Positions 47,883-57,481 are shown, counted from the first letter of the stretch. The stretch: 64,000 bases of DNA from Marinobacter antarcticus (GCF_900142385.1 NZ_FRAQ01000001.1:496001-560000), one strand, 5' to 3'. Notes: generated by a model from the sequence alone, not told the origin. Program-made: numbers and translations.

Positions 47883-49001
47883 CTAAACCGCCAAATGCCG
47901 CCGGAACAGCGCCAGCGCGACGCTGAAAAACACCACACCTATAGCCACCAGTGCCAGCATTTGCGGCCATACCACATCTAATCCTGCACCCCTGTAGAGG
48001 ATGGCTTGCGCCATGCTGACAAAGTGGGTGGTGGGTGCGGCCAGCATGATGTTCTGCACCAGGTCGGGCATGCTTTCGCGAGGGGTTATGCCGCCGGAAA
48101 GCATTTGCAGAGGCAGGATGGTAAGTATCAGCAGCAGGCCGAACTGGGGCATGGTGCGGGCGACAGTTCCAATCAGAATGCCGATTGCGGTGGTGGAGAA
48201 CAGGTGAATCAGCACCCCTAATAAAAACAGTAATACCGAACCCCGCACGGGTACGGCCAGCACCTGCTGGATCACTACCGTCACGGAAAGTGTGGCGGCC
48301 AACATCACAATCAGGCCGTTCGCCCACACTTTTGCGGCCATGATTTCAAAGGGTTTTATCGGCATCACCATCAGGTGTTCCACGGTGCCGTGTTCGCGTT
48401 CGCGAATCAGCGCGGCACCGGTCAGAATAATGCTGATCATGGTGATCATGCTGATCAGCTCCATCACCCCGCCAAACCAGGTGCCATCGAGGTTGGGGTT
48501 AAAGCTCACGCGGCTCACCAGATTGATAGGCAGGGCACCGCCGGCGCTGCCGGTTTGCATAAACTCCGCCACTTCGGTGGTCAACAGCTGTTCGATGTAG
48601 CGCGCCCCGATAAACGCCTGGGTCATGCGGGTTGCATCAATATTCAGCTGCACGCTGGTTACTCGGCCTTGGCGGATGTCGCGCTCGAAACCCTCGGGAA
48701 TCACCAGGGCAAAGGAATGGGTGCCTTTATCCAGCACCTCGTCAATCTGGCCAAACTGGATCAGCTCGGGTGGCAGAAACCAGGGCGGTTGCAATGCGCC
48801 AATCATATAGCCGGAAAGCGCGCTCTGGTCTTCATCCACCACAGCCACAGGTGCGTTGTGCAACTCCATAGAGCCTGCAGAGCCGGCGGTGTACACCATG
48901 AAGGTAAAAGCCACCAACACAAACAGCAGCAGCACCTTATCGTGCCAGATGCTGCGCAGCTCCTTTACACCCAGATTCCAGATATTACCGAGGGATTCCA
49001 T
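47883..49001 (-). CDS. ABC-2 type permease of an RbbA-type efflux system
   Basis: A 372-residue ABC-2 permease: an N-terminal helix (LLLFVLVAFTFMVYTAG, about residues 24-40), a long periplasmic domain starting PVAVVDEDQSALSG, and five C-terminal helices with REREHGTVEHLMVMPIKPFE near residue 205. It resembles YhhJ of Escherichia coli. It starts two bases after the double-ATPase gene and ends the operon. Substrates for this class are not well defined. Confidence 0.87.
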   Translation of the reverse strand: MESLGNIWNLGVKELRSIWHDKVLLLFVLVAFTFMVYTAGSAGSMELHNAPVAVVDEDQSALSGYMIGALQPPWFLPPELIQFGQIDEVLDKGTHSFALVIPEGFERDIRQGRVTSVQLNIDATRMTQAFIGARYIEQLLTTEVAEFMQTGSAGGALPINLVSRVSFNPNLDGTWFGGVMELISMITMISIILTGAALIREREHGTVEHLMVMPIKPFEIMAAKVWANGLIVMLAATLSVTVVIQQVLAVPVRGSVLLFLLGVLIHLFSTTAIGILIGTVARTMPQFGLLLILTILPLQMLSGGITPRESMPDLVQNIMLAAPTTHFVSMAQAILYRGAGLDVVWPQMLALVAIGVVFFSVALALFRRHLAV

Positions 49002-49003
49002 TA

Positions 49004-51784
49004 TCAGCGCCCCTGTTTACGAAGAAACAGCACCGACATCAGAGTAAGCACCGGTATGAACGCCGACAGCATCAGGAAGGCGTGTTGCATATCACCTAAG
49101 GTCAGGCCCTTGGTAAACACCCCGCGGCTGATCTGCAGAAACCAGGTGGCGGGCCAGAACTGACCAATGATTGCGGCGGCGCCGTCCAGCGACGACACCG
49201 GCTCGGTCATGCCAGAGAACTGCACCGTGGGCAGTATGGTGATGATCGCGGTGGCCGCCAGCGCGGCAATCTGGGTGGATGCAAATGCCGAAATCACCTG
49301 GCCCAAGCCTGTGGTGGCGGTTACAAAGAGCAGGGCTCCCAGGGTCAGGGTCAGCACGCCGCCCTTGATCGGCACATCAAACAGGAAGATCGCCAACAGC
49401 ACCAGGCTGGCGTAGCTGACCATGCTGAAACCGATGTAGGGCAGCTGTTTGCCCAGCAAAAACTCCAGCCGATTAACCGGTGTCACGTAAAGATTGGTAA
49501 TGGAACCCAGCTCTTTTTCGCGCACAATGCCCAGCGCCATCAGAATGGCCGGAATGAAGATCAGCAGTATTGGAATCACCGCCGGCACCATGGCATCCAG
49601 GCTGCGGAAATCCTGGTTATAGCGGTAGCGGGCTTCCACCGTTACCAGACTAAAGGCGGGCACGCTGCCGTAGGTACGCCGGGCCAGGTCTTTCAGATAG
49701 CTGAAATGCAGGCCTTGTATGTAGCCGCGTATCGTCTCGCCACGAAAGGGCATGGCGCCGTCTATCCACACCGCAATCTCTGTGGGCCGGCCGCGCTTGA
49801 GGTCTTTGCCAAAACCCGGCGGTATGGCCAGCGCCAGACTGAGCTCGCCGGATTTCATCCGCTGTTCCAGTTCGGCCATGGTGGCCACAGGTGGTTGCTC
49901 CAAAAAGTAACGGGAGCCGGAAACAGCCGTAATATAGTCGCGGCTTTGCGGGGTCTGGTCCTGATCCAGTACCGCGAACGTCAGGTCTTCCACATCCAGG
50001 GTAATGCCGTAGCCCAGAATCATCATCAGTAAAGCCGAGCCGATAAACGCAAACGCCATGCGAATGGGGTCACGCAGCAGCTCGCGCGTTTCGCGGCGGG
50101 CATAAGCCAGCAGCCGCTGAAGGCTGAAACGGCGATAGCGCGGCCGGGCGGTCGCGTCATCACCCAGCACCTTGCCGTCGCTGCTGCTTGCGGGCTCTTC
50201 ATCCACCACCTCGAGGGTTTGCATAAAGGCGGTTTCCAGGCTGCTTGCCCCGGCCTGCTTAACCAGCGCGGCGGGAGTATCGCAGGCCAGCACTTCGCCC
50301 GCGTGCATCAATGAAATGCGGTCGCAACGCTCGCCTTCGTTCATGAAGTGGGTAGAAATAAAAATGGTGACGCCATCCTGCCGCGACAATCGCATCAACA
50401 GTTGCCAGAAACGGTTGCGGGCGCCTGGGTCCACCCCAGAGGTGGGTTCGTCCAGAATCAAAAGTTCTGGCGAATGCACCACCGCCACCGCCAGTGACAA
50501 GCGCTGGCGCACACCCAAGGGTAACTCACCGGCGAACTGTTCCATCACGTCCACCAGACCGAACTCCTGGGACAGCTCATCCACTCTGGGCTGAATACGC
50601 TCGGCCTCAAGATGGAACAACCTGGCGTGTAATTCCAGGTTCTGGCGCACGGTCAGCTCGCTGTATAGCGAGAACGACTGAGACATGTAACCCACCCGCT
50701 GGCGGGTTTTCAGATCTTTCGCATCGAGGGTTGCGCCAAACAGCAAAACCTCGCCCTCGGAAGGCGTCAGCAAACCGGTGAGCATTTTCATGGTGGTGGT
50801 TTTGCCACAGCCATTGGAGCCTAAAAAGCCGAAAATTTCGCCCTTGGGAATCGTGAAACTGACATCTTTCACGGCGGTGAAATCGCCAAAGCGCAGGGTG
50901 ATGTTGTGGGCTTCTATGGCTGGAACATCGCTGTTAACCGCCCCGTTACTTGCCGGGTTTGTGATTTCGTCCTCTGCGGCCAGGGTTTCACGGTTATCTT
51001 CCGGCAACAGGGCAATAAAGGCATCGTCCAGGTTGTCTGTGCTGGTTTGCTGCTTCAGTTCCTGCGGCGAGCCCGTGGCAAGAATGGCACCGCTGTCCAT
51101 CGCCACCAGAAAATCGAAGCGCTCGGCTTCTTCCATGTAGGCGGTGGCGACCAGCACACTCATCGACGGCTGCTGGCTGCGAATGGTAGCGATCAGATCC
51201 CAGAAGCGCTGACGCGAAAGCGGATCCACACCCGTGGTGGGTTCATCCAGAATCAGCAAATCCGGATTATGGATCAGTGCGCAGCACAACCCCAGTTTCT
51301 GCTTCATACCACCAGAGAGTTTGCCGGCAGGCCGGCTGCGAAAATCCAGGAGGCCGGTAGCATCCAGCAGCCGGTTAATCTGCTCTACCCGGGCTTTGCC
51401 TCGCAGGCCAAACAGGTCGGCAAAAAAACCGATATTCTCGTCTACCGTCAGAGTGTGGTACAGGTTGCCACCAAGGCCTTGGGGCATATAAGCAATGCGC
51501 GGCGACGCTTCACTGCGAAATTGTGAGCTGGCCATATCGCCACCCAGCACCTGTAACCGGCCCTGCTGCAATTGGCGCGCACCGGCCACCAGACCCAACA
51601 GAGTGGACTTGCCCACACCGTCCGGGCCGATCAGCCCGACCATACAGCCGGCAGGCAACTCCAGGCTGACGTCTTTCAGTGCCTGGCGCTTACCATAGCT
51701 GTGGCGCACCGCCTGCAGGCTGGCAACCATGTTCTGACAGCGCGGGCTTGCCTCCGGGCCAGTGGTGTCGGGCAGGTCATCCAT
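49004..51784 (-). CDS. RbbA-like fusion: two ABC ATPase domains plus ABC-2 permease
   Basis: A 926-residue fusion of two ATPase domains and a permease. ATPase 1 (about residues 15-240) has IGPDGVGKSTLLG, a normal LSGGMKQKLGL signature and ILDEPTTGVDP. ATPase 2 (about 290-520) has LGSNGCGKTTTMKM and ILDEPTSGVDP but a changed signature, LPLGVRQRLSLA. The permease part (about 555-926) has six helices and REKELGSITNLYVTPVNRLE. It resembles RbbA/YhiH, described in E. coli as ribosome-associated ATPase and as an exporter. It overlaps the HlyD gene by eight bases. Confidence 0.9.
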   Translation of the reverse strand: MDDLPDTTGPEASPRCQNMVASLQAVRHSYGKRQALKDVSLELPAGCMVGLIGPDGVGKSTLLGLVAGARQLQQGRLQVLGGDMASSQFRSEASPRIAYMPQGLGGNLYHTLTVDENIGFFADLFGLRGKARVEQINRLLDATGLLDFRSRPAGKLSGGMKQKLGLCCALIHNPDLLILDEPTTGVDPLSRQRFWDLIATIRSQQPSMSVLVATAYMEEAERFDFLVAMDSGAILATGSPQELKQQTSTDNLDDAFIALLPEDNRETLAAEDEITNPASNGAVNSDVPAIEAHNITLRFGDFTAVKDVSFTIPKGEIFGFLGSNGCGKTTTMKMLTGLLTPSEGEVLLFGATLDAKDLKTRQRVGYMSQSFSLYSELTVRQNLELHARLFHLEAERIQPRVDELSQEFGLVDVMEQFAGELPLGVRQRLSLAVAVVHSPELLILDEPTSGVDPGARNRFWQLLMRLSRQDGVTIFISTHFMNEGERCDRISLMHAGEVLACDTPAALVKQAGASSLETAFMQTLEVVDEEPASSSDGKVLGDDATARPRYRRFSLQRLLAYARRETRELLRDPIRMAFAFIGSALLMMILGYGITLDVEDLTFAVLDQDQTPQSRDYITAVSGSRYFLEQPPVATMAELEQRMKSGELSLALAIPPGFGKDLKRGRPTEIAVWIDGAMPFRGETIRGYIQGLHFSYLKDLARRTYGSVPAFSLVTVEARYRYNQDFRSLDAMVPAVIPILLIFIPAILMALGIVREKELGSITNLYVTPVNRLEFLLGKQLPYIGFSMVSYASLVLLAIFLFDVPIKGGVLTLTLGALLFVTATTGLGQVISAFASTQIAALAATAIITILPTVQFSGMTEPVSSLDGAAAIIGQFWPATWFLQISRGVFTKGLTLGDMQHAFLMLSAFIPVLTLMSVLFLRKQGR

Positions 51785-52775
51785 TGGGCAGGGTTATTTG
51801 CAGGTTTTCCGGCCAGGACTGGCTTTCATCCAGGCGAACATAGGCAACCCCCGGAACGCCGGTTTTCACCCGATCCCTGTAGGCGTCAAGCAGTTCCGGG
51901 TTGATACGCATGCGCACACGGAACATCAGTTTCTCGCGTTCGGTGCGGGTTTCCACAGCCTTGGGCGTGAACTGCGCTTCGGCGGCTACAAAGCTCACTT
52001 GTGCAGGCACTACGTAATCAGGCAGAGCGTCCAGAATAATGCGTGCCTCCGAACCTACCCGCACCTTGCCGGCCTGGGCGGTAGGCAGAAAAATAGTCAG
52101 ATACACATCGGTGACATCCAGCACCGTGGCCACCTTGCCACCGGCCGCCAGCACTTCGCCAGGTTCCGCCAGCCGGTAAAGCACACGGCCACCCACCGGG
52201 CTGTTCAGATGACTGTCATCAATGGTGGTTTCAATTTTATGGATGTTGGCTTTAGCCGCCTCGATGCCTGCTTGCGCCGAAGCAATCTGAACCTTGGCTG
52301 CCTGAACGGCAGCCTCGGCAGTTTCTGCAGCAGTGCGTGCCTGGTCAAGCTGCTCACGTGAAACGTGGCCTTTTTCTACCAGAGACTCAAACCGGCCCAG
52401 CTCTGCGCGGGCCAGTCGCCTTTCACTTTCCCGCTGCTTCACAATAGCCTCAGCAAGGCGTTTGCCTTCTACCGCCTGGCTCAGATTAGCCTGGGCAGCG
52501 GCCAGGGTGGCCTGCAGTTCGGCAGTGTCCATTTCCGCAACCGGGTTGCCGGCATCAATCAGGTCGCCCTCGGCCACAAAAAAGGTTTGCAGGCGGCCAG
52601 GAATGCGCGTGGCAATGTCCACCTGGGTGGCTTCTATGCGCCCATTACCAGAGGCAATATTCTCCGGGAGCCTGTTTTTATCCGGCACAAACTGCCAGGC
52701 GACAACAGCAATCACAGCGATAACGGCAAAAGTAATCAGAAGTTTCTGGCGGGCTTTGGGCTTTGAACCGGACAT
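51777..52775 (-). CDS. HlyD-family periplasmic adaptor of the efflux operon
   Basis: A 332-residue membrane fusion protein with one N-terminal helix (LLITFAVIAVIAVVAWQFV, residues 9-27), the biotinyl-like half GNGRIEATQVDIATRIPGRL, a long coiled-coil hairpin (about 75-190, rich in alanine, glutamate and arginine) and the second half SPVGGRVLYRLAEPGEVLAAG. It resembles YhiI. AGGGAAG precedes the ATG. First gene of the operon; an FNR box with a matching -10 lies upstream. No outer-membrane channel gene is nearby. Confidence 0.92.
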   Translation of the reverse strand: MSGSKPKARQKLLITFAVIAVIAVVAWQFVPDKNRLPENIASGNGRIEATQVDIATRIPGRLQTFFVAEGDLIDAGNPVAEMDTAELQATLAAAQANLSQAVEGKRLAEAIVKQRESERRLARAELGRFESLVEKGHVSREQLDQARTAAETAEAAVQAAKVQIASAQAGIEAAKANIHKIETTIDDSHLNSPVGGRVLYRLAEPGEVLAAGGKVATVLDVTDVYLTIFLPTAQAGKVRVGSEARIILDALPDYVVPAQVSFVAAEAQFTPKAVETRTEREKLMFRVRMRINPELLDAYRDRVKTGVPGVAYVRLDESQSWPENLQITLPNG

Positions 52776-52828
52776 TGATCTTCCCTGGTGCGGACGAGAA
52801 TTTATACAATGACAATAACACTGAAGTC

Positions 52829-52834
52829 AGTATA
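52829..52834 (-). promoter_or_regulatory. Likely -10 of the efflux operon promoter
   Basis: TATACT read on the minus strand (52834 down to 52829). It predicts transcription start near 52822, 47 bases before the HlyD ATG, and places the centre of the upstream FNR box at about -40.5 to -41.5. Confidence 0.65.
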
Positions 52835-52855
52835 GCGGCCGCTTTTTGTGCCCGC

Positions 52856-52869
52856 TTGATGCGCATCAA
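52856..52869 (-). promoter_or_regulatory. Perfect FNR/ANR operator upstream of the efflux operon
   Basis: TTGATGCGCATCAA matches the FNR/ANR consensus TTGATNNNNATCAA at every fixed base; with flanking bases it is the 16-base perfect palindrome 52855-52870. It lies in the 109-base gap between the phospholipase-like gene stop and the HlyD start. Together with the TATACT hexamer it forms a standard class II activated promoter reading left. FNR/ANR binding under low oxygen is well known for such sites; regulation of this operon is inference. Confidence 0.85.
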
Positions 52870-52884
52870 GAGCCCGCGGACTGG

Positions 52885-54450
52885 CTACAACAAGGGCTCA
52901 ATAGGCAAAATTGAGAACAGAAAAACCAGCATACGCTGCAACGGCCCGGTTCCCGGATCGTGGCCGTGCCGGATCACTTCCTCTCCGTTACGCTCCAGCC
53001 ATTGCAAATGGCCATCCTCGTCCAGCACCAGTTCGTAGGCAGTAAACCGTGTTTGCTCTTGAAACCGTGCTTCCATCATCTGAGTCAGCTCCGGGCTTTC
53101 AATAACAAAACCCAGTTCCGTGTTGATATGGACCGACCGGGGATCGAAATTGAACGAGCCGACAAACAGGCTTTCACCATCCACGGCGAAGGTCTTGGCG
53201 TGAAGGCTGGTGGATGAACTTCCCATCAGGCCTCTTTGTAATTTGCCCTCCACAGACTCTCCTCCGGGCAGTTTGCGCAGCTCAAACAGTTGAACTCCGG
53301 CTTTCAGCAGAGGCTTGCGGTATTTCGCGTAGCCAGCATGCATCATGGCCACGTCATTGGCCTCCAGAGAGTTGGTCAGCACACGCACCTGAACACCTTT
53401 ACGCTCCAGATTACGGAACATTTCAACACCGGTTTTGGTGGGAATGAAGTAGGGCGACACCAACGTCACCGAGCGCTCCGGGCTTCCCATGGCTTCTGCC
53501 AGTTGCCGGCTCAACAACCCGTTCTCCGGTTTTTTATGCAGCACCTTGGCAGGGTCGTCGCTAACCATGGAAACCGGCGCCCAGGTAAACTCCAGGTTTC
53601 CCGCCAGCAGTTTTTGCAGGAGCTCTGAGTCAGCCACTGCGCGGACATACTTGTTTGCCTCAGAACTGGCACTGCATTCTCTGGCTGTTTCCACAACTTG
53701 TGCCAGGTCTTTCTCGCCAGCTTCCGGCAAAATGATAGCCACCGGATAAGCCGAGGCGCTTGACCAATAGCGGTCAAAATCATCAGAGAGTTCATGCACT
53801 ACTGGACCGATGGCTAAAACATCAAGATCGGCAAACAACGCCCCCCGGCCAGCTCCGAAATATTCATCAGCAACGTTGCGCCCGCCGATGATGGTAGCCT
53901 GATTATCAGCGGTGAAGGATTTGTTGTGCATGCGGTGATTCAAACGTCGGAAGCTGGCCAGGTAACCAATCCATTTGGGGCTGCGCACAATGGACGGATT
54001 GAACAGGCGGATCTCTATATTCGGATGAGTATCCAGCGCGGCAAGTAGCTCATCAAGCCCGGAGATGCCGTTGTCATCCAGCAGGAGGCGAACCCGGACC
54101 CCTCGCTCGGCCGCCCGGTAAAGCACATCAAGCAGCATTGTGCCGGTGATGTCGTATTGCCAGATGTAATACTGGACATCCAGAGAGGCGTCAGCGCCCT
54201 CGGCTAACAATACCCGTGCAGCAAAAGCGTCATAGGCGTTTTCAAGCAGTAATACCCCGCTCTCGCCCGGGTGTGTTTCTATCAGCGGAGCAATAACGCT
54301 TCCCAGCCGGGTATCTGCGGTTTGCTCGGTGGGCACCGACCAGCTCACGGTGCGGTCAGTCATGGGAGGCAGAGCACATCCGCTTATGGTCAGCAATGTG
54401 GTGAGAACGGCTATCACTCCCGGGTAGTGTCGCTTGGGCCGGTTCAACAA
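52885..54450 (-). CDS. Phospholipase D-family lipoprotein
   Basis: A 521-residue lipoprotein with signal ending LTISGC (Cys25) and two HKD catalytic motifs: HNKSFTADNQATIIGGRN near residue 175 and HAKTFAVDGESLFVGSFN near 415. This is the layout of periplasmic cardiolipin synthase/phospholipase D-like (YmdC-like) proteins; acting on phospholipids is probable. The start is one of two adjacent TTG codons (54450 or 54447), chosen because AGAGGGAG lies eight bases upstream and the frame then starts the signal. The next perfect FNR box lies 56 bases before the start. Confidence 0.85.
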   Translation of the reverse strand: MLNRPKRHYPGVIAVLTTLLTISGCALPPMTDRTVSWSVPTEQTADTRLGSVIAPLIETHPGESGVLLLENAYDAFAARVLLAEGADASLDVQYYIWQYDITGTMLLDVLYRAAERGVRVRLLLDDNGISGLDELLAALDTHPNIEIRLFNPSIVRSPKWIGYLASFRRLNHRMHNKSFTADNQATIIGGRNVADEYFGAGRGALFADLDVLAIGPVVHELSDDFDRYWSSASAYPVAIILPEAGEKDLAQVVETARECSASSEANKYVRAVADSELLQKLLAGNLEFTWAPVSMVSDDPAKVLHKKPENGLLSRQLAEAMGSPERSVTLVSPYFIPTKTGVEMFRNLERKGVQVRVLTNSLEANDVAMMHAGYAKYRKPLLKAGVQLFELRKLPGGESVEGKLQRGLMGSSSTSLHAKTFAVDGESLFVGSFNFDPRSVHINTELGFVIESPELTQMMEARFQEQTRFTAYELVLDEDGHLQWLERNGEEVIRHGHDPGTGPLQRMLVFLFSILPIEPLL

Positions 54451-54505
54451 TTGAATGACTCCCTCTGGTCAGATGAGGATATGTAACAGCTCCCCTTGAG
54501 CTAGT

Positions 54506-54519
54506 TTGATCTTGATCAA
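54506..54519. promoter_or_regulatory. Perfect FNR/ANR operator between the PLD-like and rhodanese genes
   Basis: TTGATCTTGATCAA matches the FNR/ANR consensus exactly and is the core of a longer palindrome (54502-54523, arms TAGTTTGATC and GATCAAACTA with two bases between). For rightward transcription, TAAAAA at 54542-54547 would be a -10 placing the box at about -41.5. The rhodanese ATG is at 54620. It also lies upstream of the leftward phospholipase-like gene, so it could act on both. Confidence 0.85.
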
Positions 54520-54619
54520 ACTATAGATTATAAGCTTATTCTAAAAATTGAGACTCCAACCCCTTGGGGGTATGGTGAAAGCTGCACCCCACTATATTTC
54601 GATTTCAGGAGAAAAAACG

Positions 54620-55165
54620 ATGAGGCTGTTATTGGTTACACTTCTCATTACCTTCGGGCTGAGCTTTCACGCTTCGGCGCAGGAAGCTCAGTCACTGACC
54701 GCGCAGCAAACCTATGACCTGGTTCAGAAGCAGGGCGATCAGATCCTGTTCGTTGACGTGCGAGATCCGGTAGAAATCATGTTTATCGGTTTCACCGACG
54801 CTGTGGACACAAACATTCCGTTCAAGCTCGCCGATCGTAGCGCTTTTCTATCGGACAAAGGCCGGTTTGCCATGAACACCAACCCGGACTTTGCGGCCGG
54901 TGTTGAGCAGGCTCTTAAGGATAAAGGGCTCAGCAAGGATGCCCTGATTGTCACCATGTGCCGCTCCGGCTCCAGCCGCGGAAAGCCCAGCGCCGACTAT
55001 CTTCTGGAACACGGTTTCAGCAACGTGAAATACATTGATCATGGCTTTCAGGGCAGCGGTGCCAAAGAGGGCAAAAAAGCCGGCATGAGGATTGTAAACG
55101 GCTGGCAGAACGATGGTCTGCCCTGGTCCATGAAGCTCAATCCGGAAAAAATCTACCAGCCCTGA
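54620..55165 (+). CDS. Periplasmic rhodanese-domain protein
   Basis: A 181-residue exported single-domain rhodanese, with a cleavable signal (residues 1-20, ending ASAQE) and the active-site loop CRSGSSRG (Cys114). It should transfer or carry sulfane sulfur in the periplasm. AGGAG at 54607-54611 fixes the ATG at 54620; the longer frame from 54548 is rejected. It opens the gene series with the octaheme cytochrome (62-base gap) and lies downstream of a perfect FNR box. Confidence 0.88.
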   Translation: MRLLLVTLLITFGLSFHASAQEAQSLTAQQTYDLVQKQGDQILFVDVRDPVEIMFIGFTDAVDTNIPFKLADRSAFLSDKGRFAMNTNPDFAAGVEQALKDKGLSKDALIVTMCRSGSSRGKPSADYLLEHGFSNVKYIDHGFQGSGAKEGKKAGMRIVNGWQNDGLPWSMKLNPEKIYQP

Positions 55166-55227
55166 CAACAGCTATACTAGCAGGGGCATAGGCGGTTCCT
55201 TAATCTGCGAATAATATGGAGGGCGTC

Positions 55228-56838
55228 ATGGCCAAGCTGATCACGGCTAACTCAGGCCGGTATCTGGCTGTGAGTTTACTGGCAGCCCTGCTGGTGTTTG
55301 CAGGCTCCCCTGGCATGGCGGCGGTTGAGCGCGCTCCCGCCACCGCCGACCACAGCAAGTTCAAATCCCTGAAAGGCCCATTTGAATCCGCCAGCGAGGT
55401 GACTGAAGCCTGCCTGGAATGCCACACCGAGGCGGCCGGTCAAATCAAGGCAACCACGCACTGGACCTGGCTCTACAAGCATGCAGAGACCGGCCAGACA
55501 CTGGGTAAAAGTCAGGTTATCAACAGCTTCTGCGGTATGGCCATCACTAACGAGGCCCGCTGCACGTCCTGCCACGTAGGCTACGGCTGGAAAGACATGA
55601 GGCAACCGCCGCCTGAGGCAGAATCCGCGGTGGATTGCCTGGTGTGTCACGACACGACCGGTGATTACTGGAAGTTCCCGACTCTGGCCGGCGACCCTAC
55701 CTATGTGCCCCGGGAATGGCCCAAGGGCAGTGGCAAGATAGTTCAGCCGCCGAATCTGCCCGATATAGCCCAGAATGTGGGTGCCACTGGTCGTGCCAAC
55801 TGTGGTAGTTGTCACTTCTATGGTGGCGGTGGTGACGGTGTAAAACATGGTGACCTCGATTCTTCGCTGGTTTCACCCGAGCGTTCACTAGATGTGCATA
55901 TGTCTCCCGATGGCGGCAATTTCAGCTGTTCAGACTGTCACTCAACCTGGGGCCACAGTGTTTCCGGGAGCCGCTATCAGGTAAACGCCAAAGATACCCT
56001 CGGCATCGACATCCCCGGCCACACCGATCTGAGCCGGGCGAGCTGTGAATCCTGTCATGGCGGCCAGCCCCATCATAAAGAAAAGTTGAACGATCACGTG
56101 GACAAACTCGCGTGCCAAACCTGCCACATACCGGCTTTCGCCCGGGGTGGCGTACCGACCAAAATGTGGTGGGACTGGTCCACCGCCGGCAAGCTCGACG
56201 AAAACAACAAGCCCATCACCGAGTACGATGAAGCGGGCCACGTCAGCTATCTGAGCGAAAAGGGCAACTTCCGCCACGGCGAAAATGTGGTTCCCTACTA
56301 CGCGTGGTTTGATGGCACCGTCGAGTACACGATGATTGATGAACAGTTCGATATTGAAGACCAGCCGCTGGAGATCAACCGGCTTGAAGGCGGGCCTGAT
56401 GACCCTGCTTCACGCATCTGGCCGTTCAAATTGATGCGCGGCAAACAGCCTTTCGATACCGAGCGCAGAACTCTGCTTGCGACTCACGTGTTTGGCGCAG
56501 ATGACTCGGCCCTCTGGAGTAACTACGACTGGTCCAAAGCTTTGAAAGCCGGTAGTGAGATGTCGGGCTTGCCATTCAGTGGCAACTACGAATTCGTGGA
56601 AACCAAAATGTACTGGCCTATTACCCACATGGTACCGCCCGCCGACCAGGCCCTGCGCTGTAGTTCCTGCCATACCGGAGAAAGTCGCCTTGCGGGTATT
56701 GGTGGCATCTACATGCCGGGGCATAGAGGCAACCCCTGGCTGGATCGCATTGGCTGGCTGCTGGTGGCGCTGACTCTTGTCGGGGTGGTTATCCACGGTC
56801 TGATTCGCATGGCATTCAAAGGGAGGAAGCAATCATGA
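55228..56838 (+). CDS. Octaheme c-type cytochrome, tetrathionate reductase family
   Basis: A 536-residue exported protein with signal peptide (to about residue 32), eight CxxCH heme sites (about 62, 112, 137, 192, 234, 273, 296, 478) and one C-terminal membrane helix (about 509-531). The heme number and spacing fit the octaheme tetrathionate reductase family, which reduces tetrathionate, nitrite or hydroxylamine in vitro. GGAGG at 55218-55222 supports the ATG at 55228. The next gene, a cytochrome b, overlaps it by four bases and probably feeds it electrons from quinol. The physiological substrate is not proven. Confidence 0.9.
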   Translation: MAKLITANSGRYLAVSLLAALLVFAGSPGMAAVERAPATADHSKFKSLKGPFESASEVTEACLECHTEAAGQIKATTHWTWLYKHAETGQTLGKSQVINSFCGMAITNEARCTSCHVGYGWKDMRQPPPEAESAVDCLVCHDTTGDYWKFPTLAGDPTYVPREWPKGSGKIVQPPNLPDIAQNVGATGRANCGSCHFYGGGGDGVKHGDLDSSLVSPERSLDVHMSPDGGNFSCSDCHSTWGHSVSGSRYQVNAKDTLGIDIPGHTDLSRASCESCHGGQPHHKEKLNDHVDKLACQTCHIPAFARGGVPTKMWWDWSTAGKLDENNKPITEYDEAGHVSYLSEKGNFRHGENVVPYYAWFDGTVEYTMIDEQFDIEDQPLEINRLEGGPDDPASRIWPFKLMRGKQPFDTERRTLLATHVFGADDSALWSNYDWSKALKAGSEMSGLPFSGNYEFVETKMYWPITHMVPPADQALRCSSCHTGESRLAGIGGIYMPGHRGNPWLDRIGWLLVALTLVGVVIHGLIRMAFKGRKQS

Positions 56839-57446
56839 GCCGAGTATTGATCTACAAACGCTTTGAGCGCTTCTGGCACTGGTTTCAGGCCCTGCTGATT
56901 TTCAGCCTGCTGATTACCGGCTTTGAAATTCACGGAAGTTACTCACTGCTGGGCTTTGGTGACGCTGCACGACTGCACACCATCGCGGCCTGGTCGCTAA
57001 TCGTGCTCTGGCTGTTTGCGATTTTCTGGCATATCACGACCGGTGAATGGCGCCAGTATGTGCCCACCCGCGATGGTCTGTTCGCGGTGATGCATTACTA
57101 CCTTATTGGTACGTTTACCGGTGCCGAACACCCTTACCGCAAAACCACCAAGGCCAAACACAACCCGCTGCAGCGACTGGCATACCTGTTTTTCAAACTG
57201 GTGATCTCACCCATCATCTGGGTGAGCGGCCTGCTGTACCTGTTCTACAACGACTGGCCTGCCATGCTGGCAGGGGCGTTCAGCCTTGAAGCTGTGGCAC
57301 TGCTACATACTGCTGCGGCCTTTGCCATGCTGGTTTTCATTATCGCTCATGTGTACATGGCTACGATGGGCCATACGCTAACCAGCCTCATCAAGCCAAT
57401 GGTGACCGGCTACGAGGACCTGGACGAGCCTGCCGGTAAGCCCTGA
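56835..57446 (+). CDS. Cytochrome b561-type membrane subunit
   Basis: A 203-residue membrane cytochrome with four helices. Likely heme ligand histidines are in FERFWHWFQAL near residue 14, ARLHTIAAWSL near 49, ALLHTAAAFAM near 155 and IIAHVYMATMGHT near 170. This is the cytochrome b561/hydrogenase cytochrome b pattern. It overlaps the octaheme cytochrome stop by four bases and serves as its quinol-oxidising partner by inference. A terminator follows its stop. Confidence 0.9.
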   Translation: MSRVLIYKRFERFWHWFQALLIFSLLITGFEIHGSYSLLGFGDAARLHTIAAWSLIVLWLFAIFWHITTGEWRQYVPTRDGLFAVMHYYLIGTFTGAEHPYRKTTKAKHNPLQRLAYLFFKLVISPIIWVSGLLYLFYNDWPAMLAGAFSLEAVALLHTAAAFAMLVFIIAHVYMATMGHTLTSLIKPMVTGYEDLDEPAGKP

Positions 57447-57481
57447 GAGTGCTGGCCACTCACAGCTTATTAGGTACCCCT

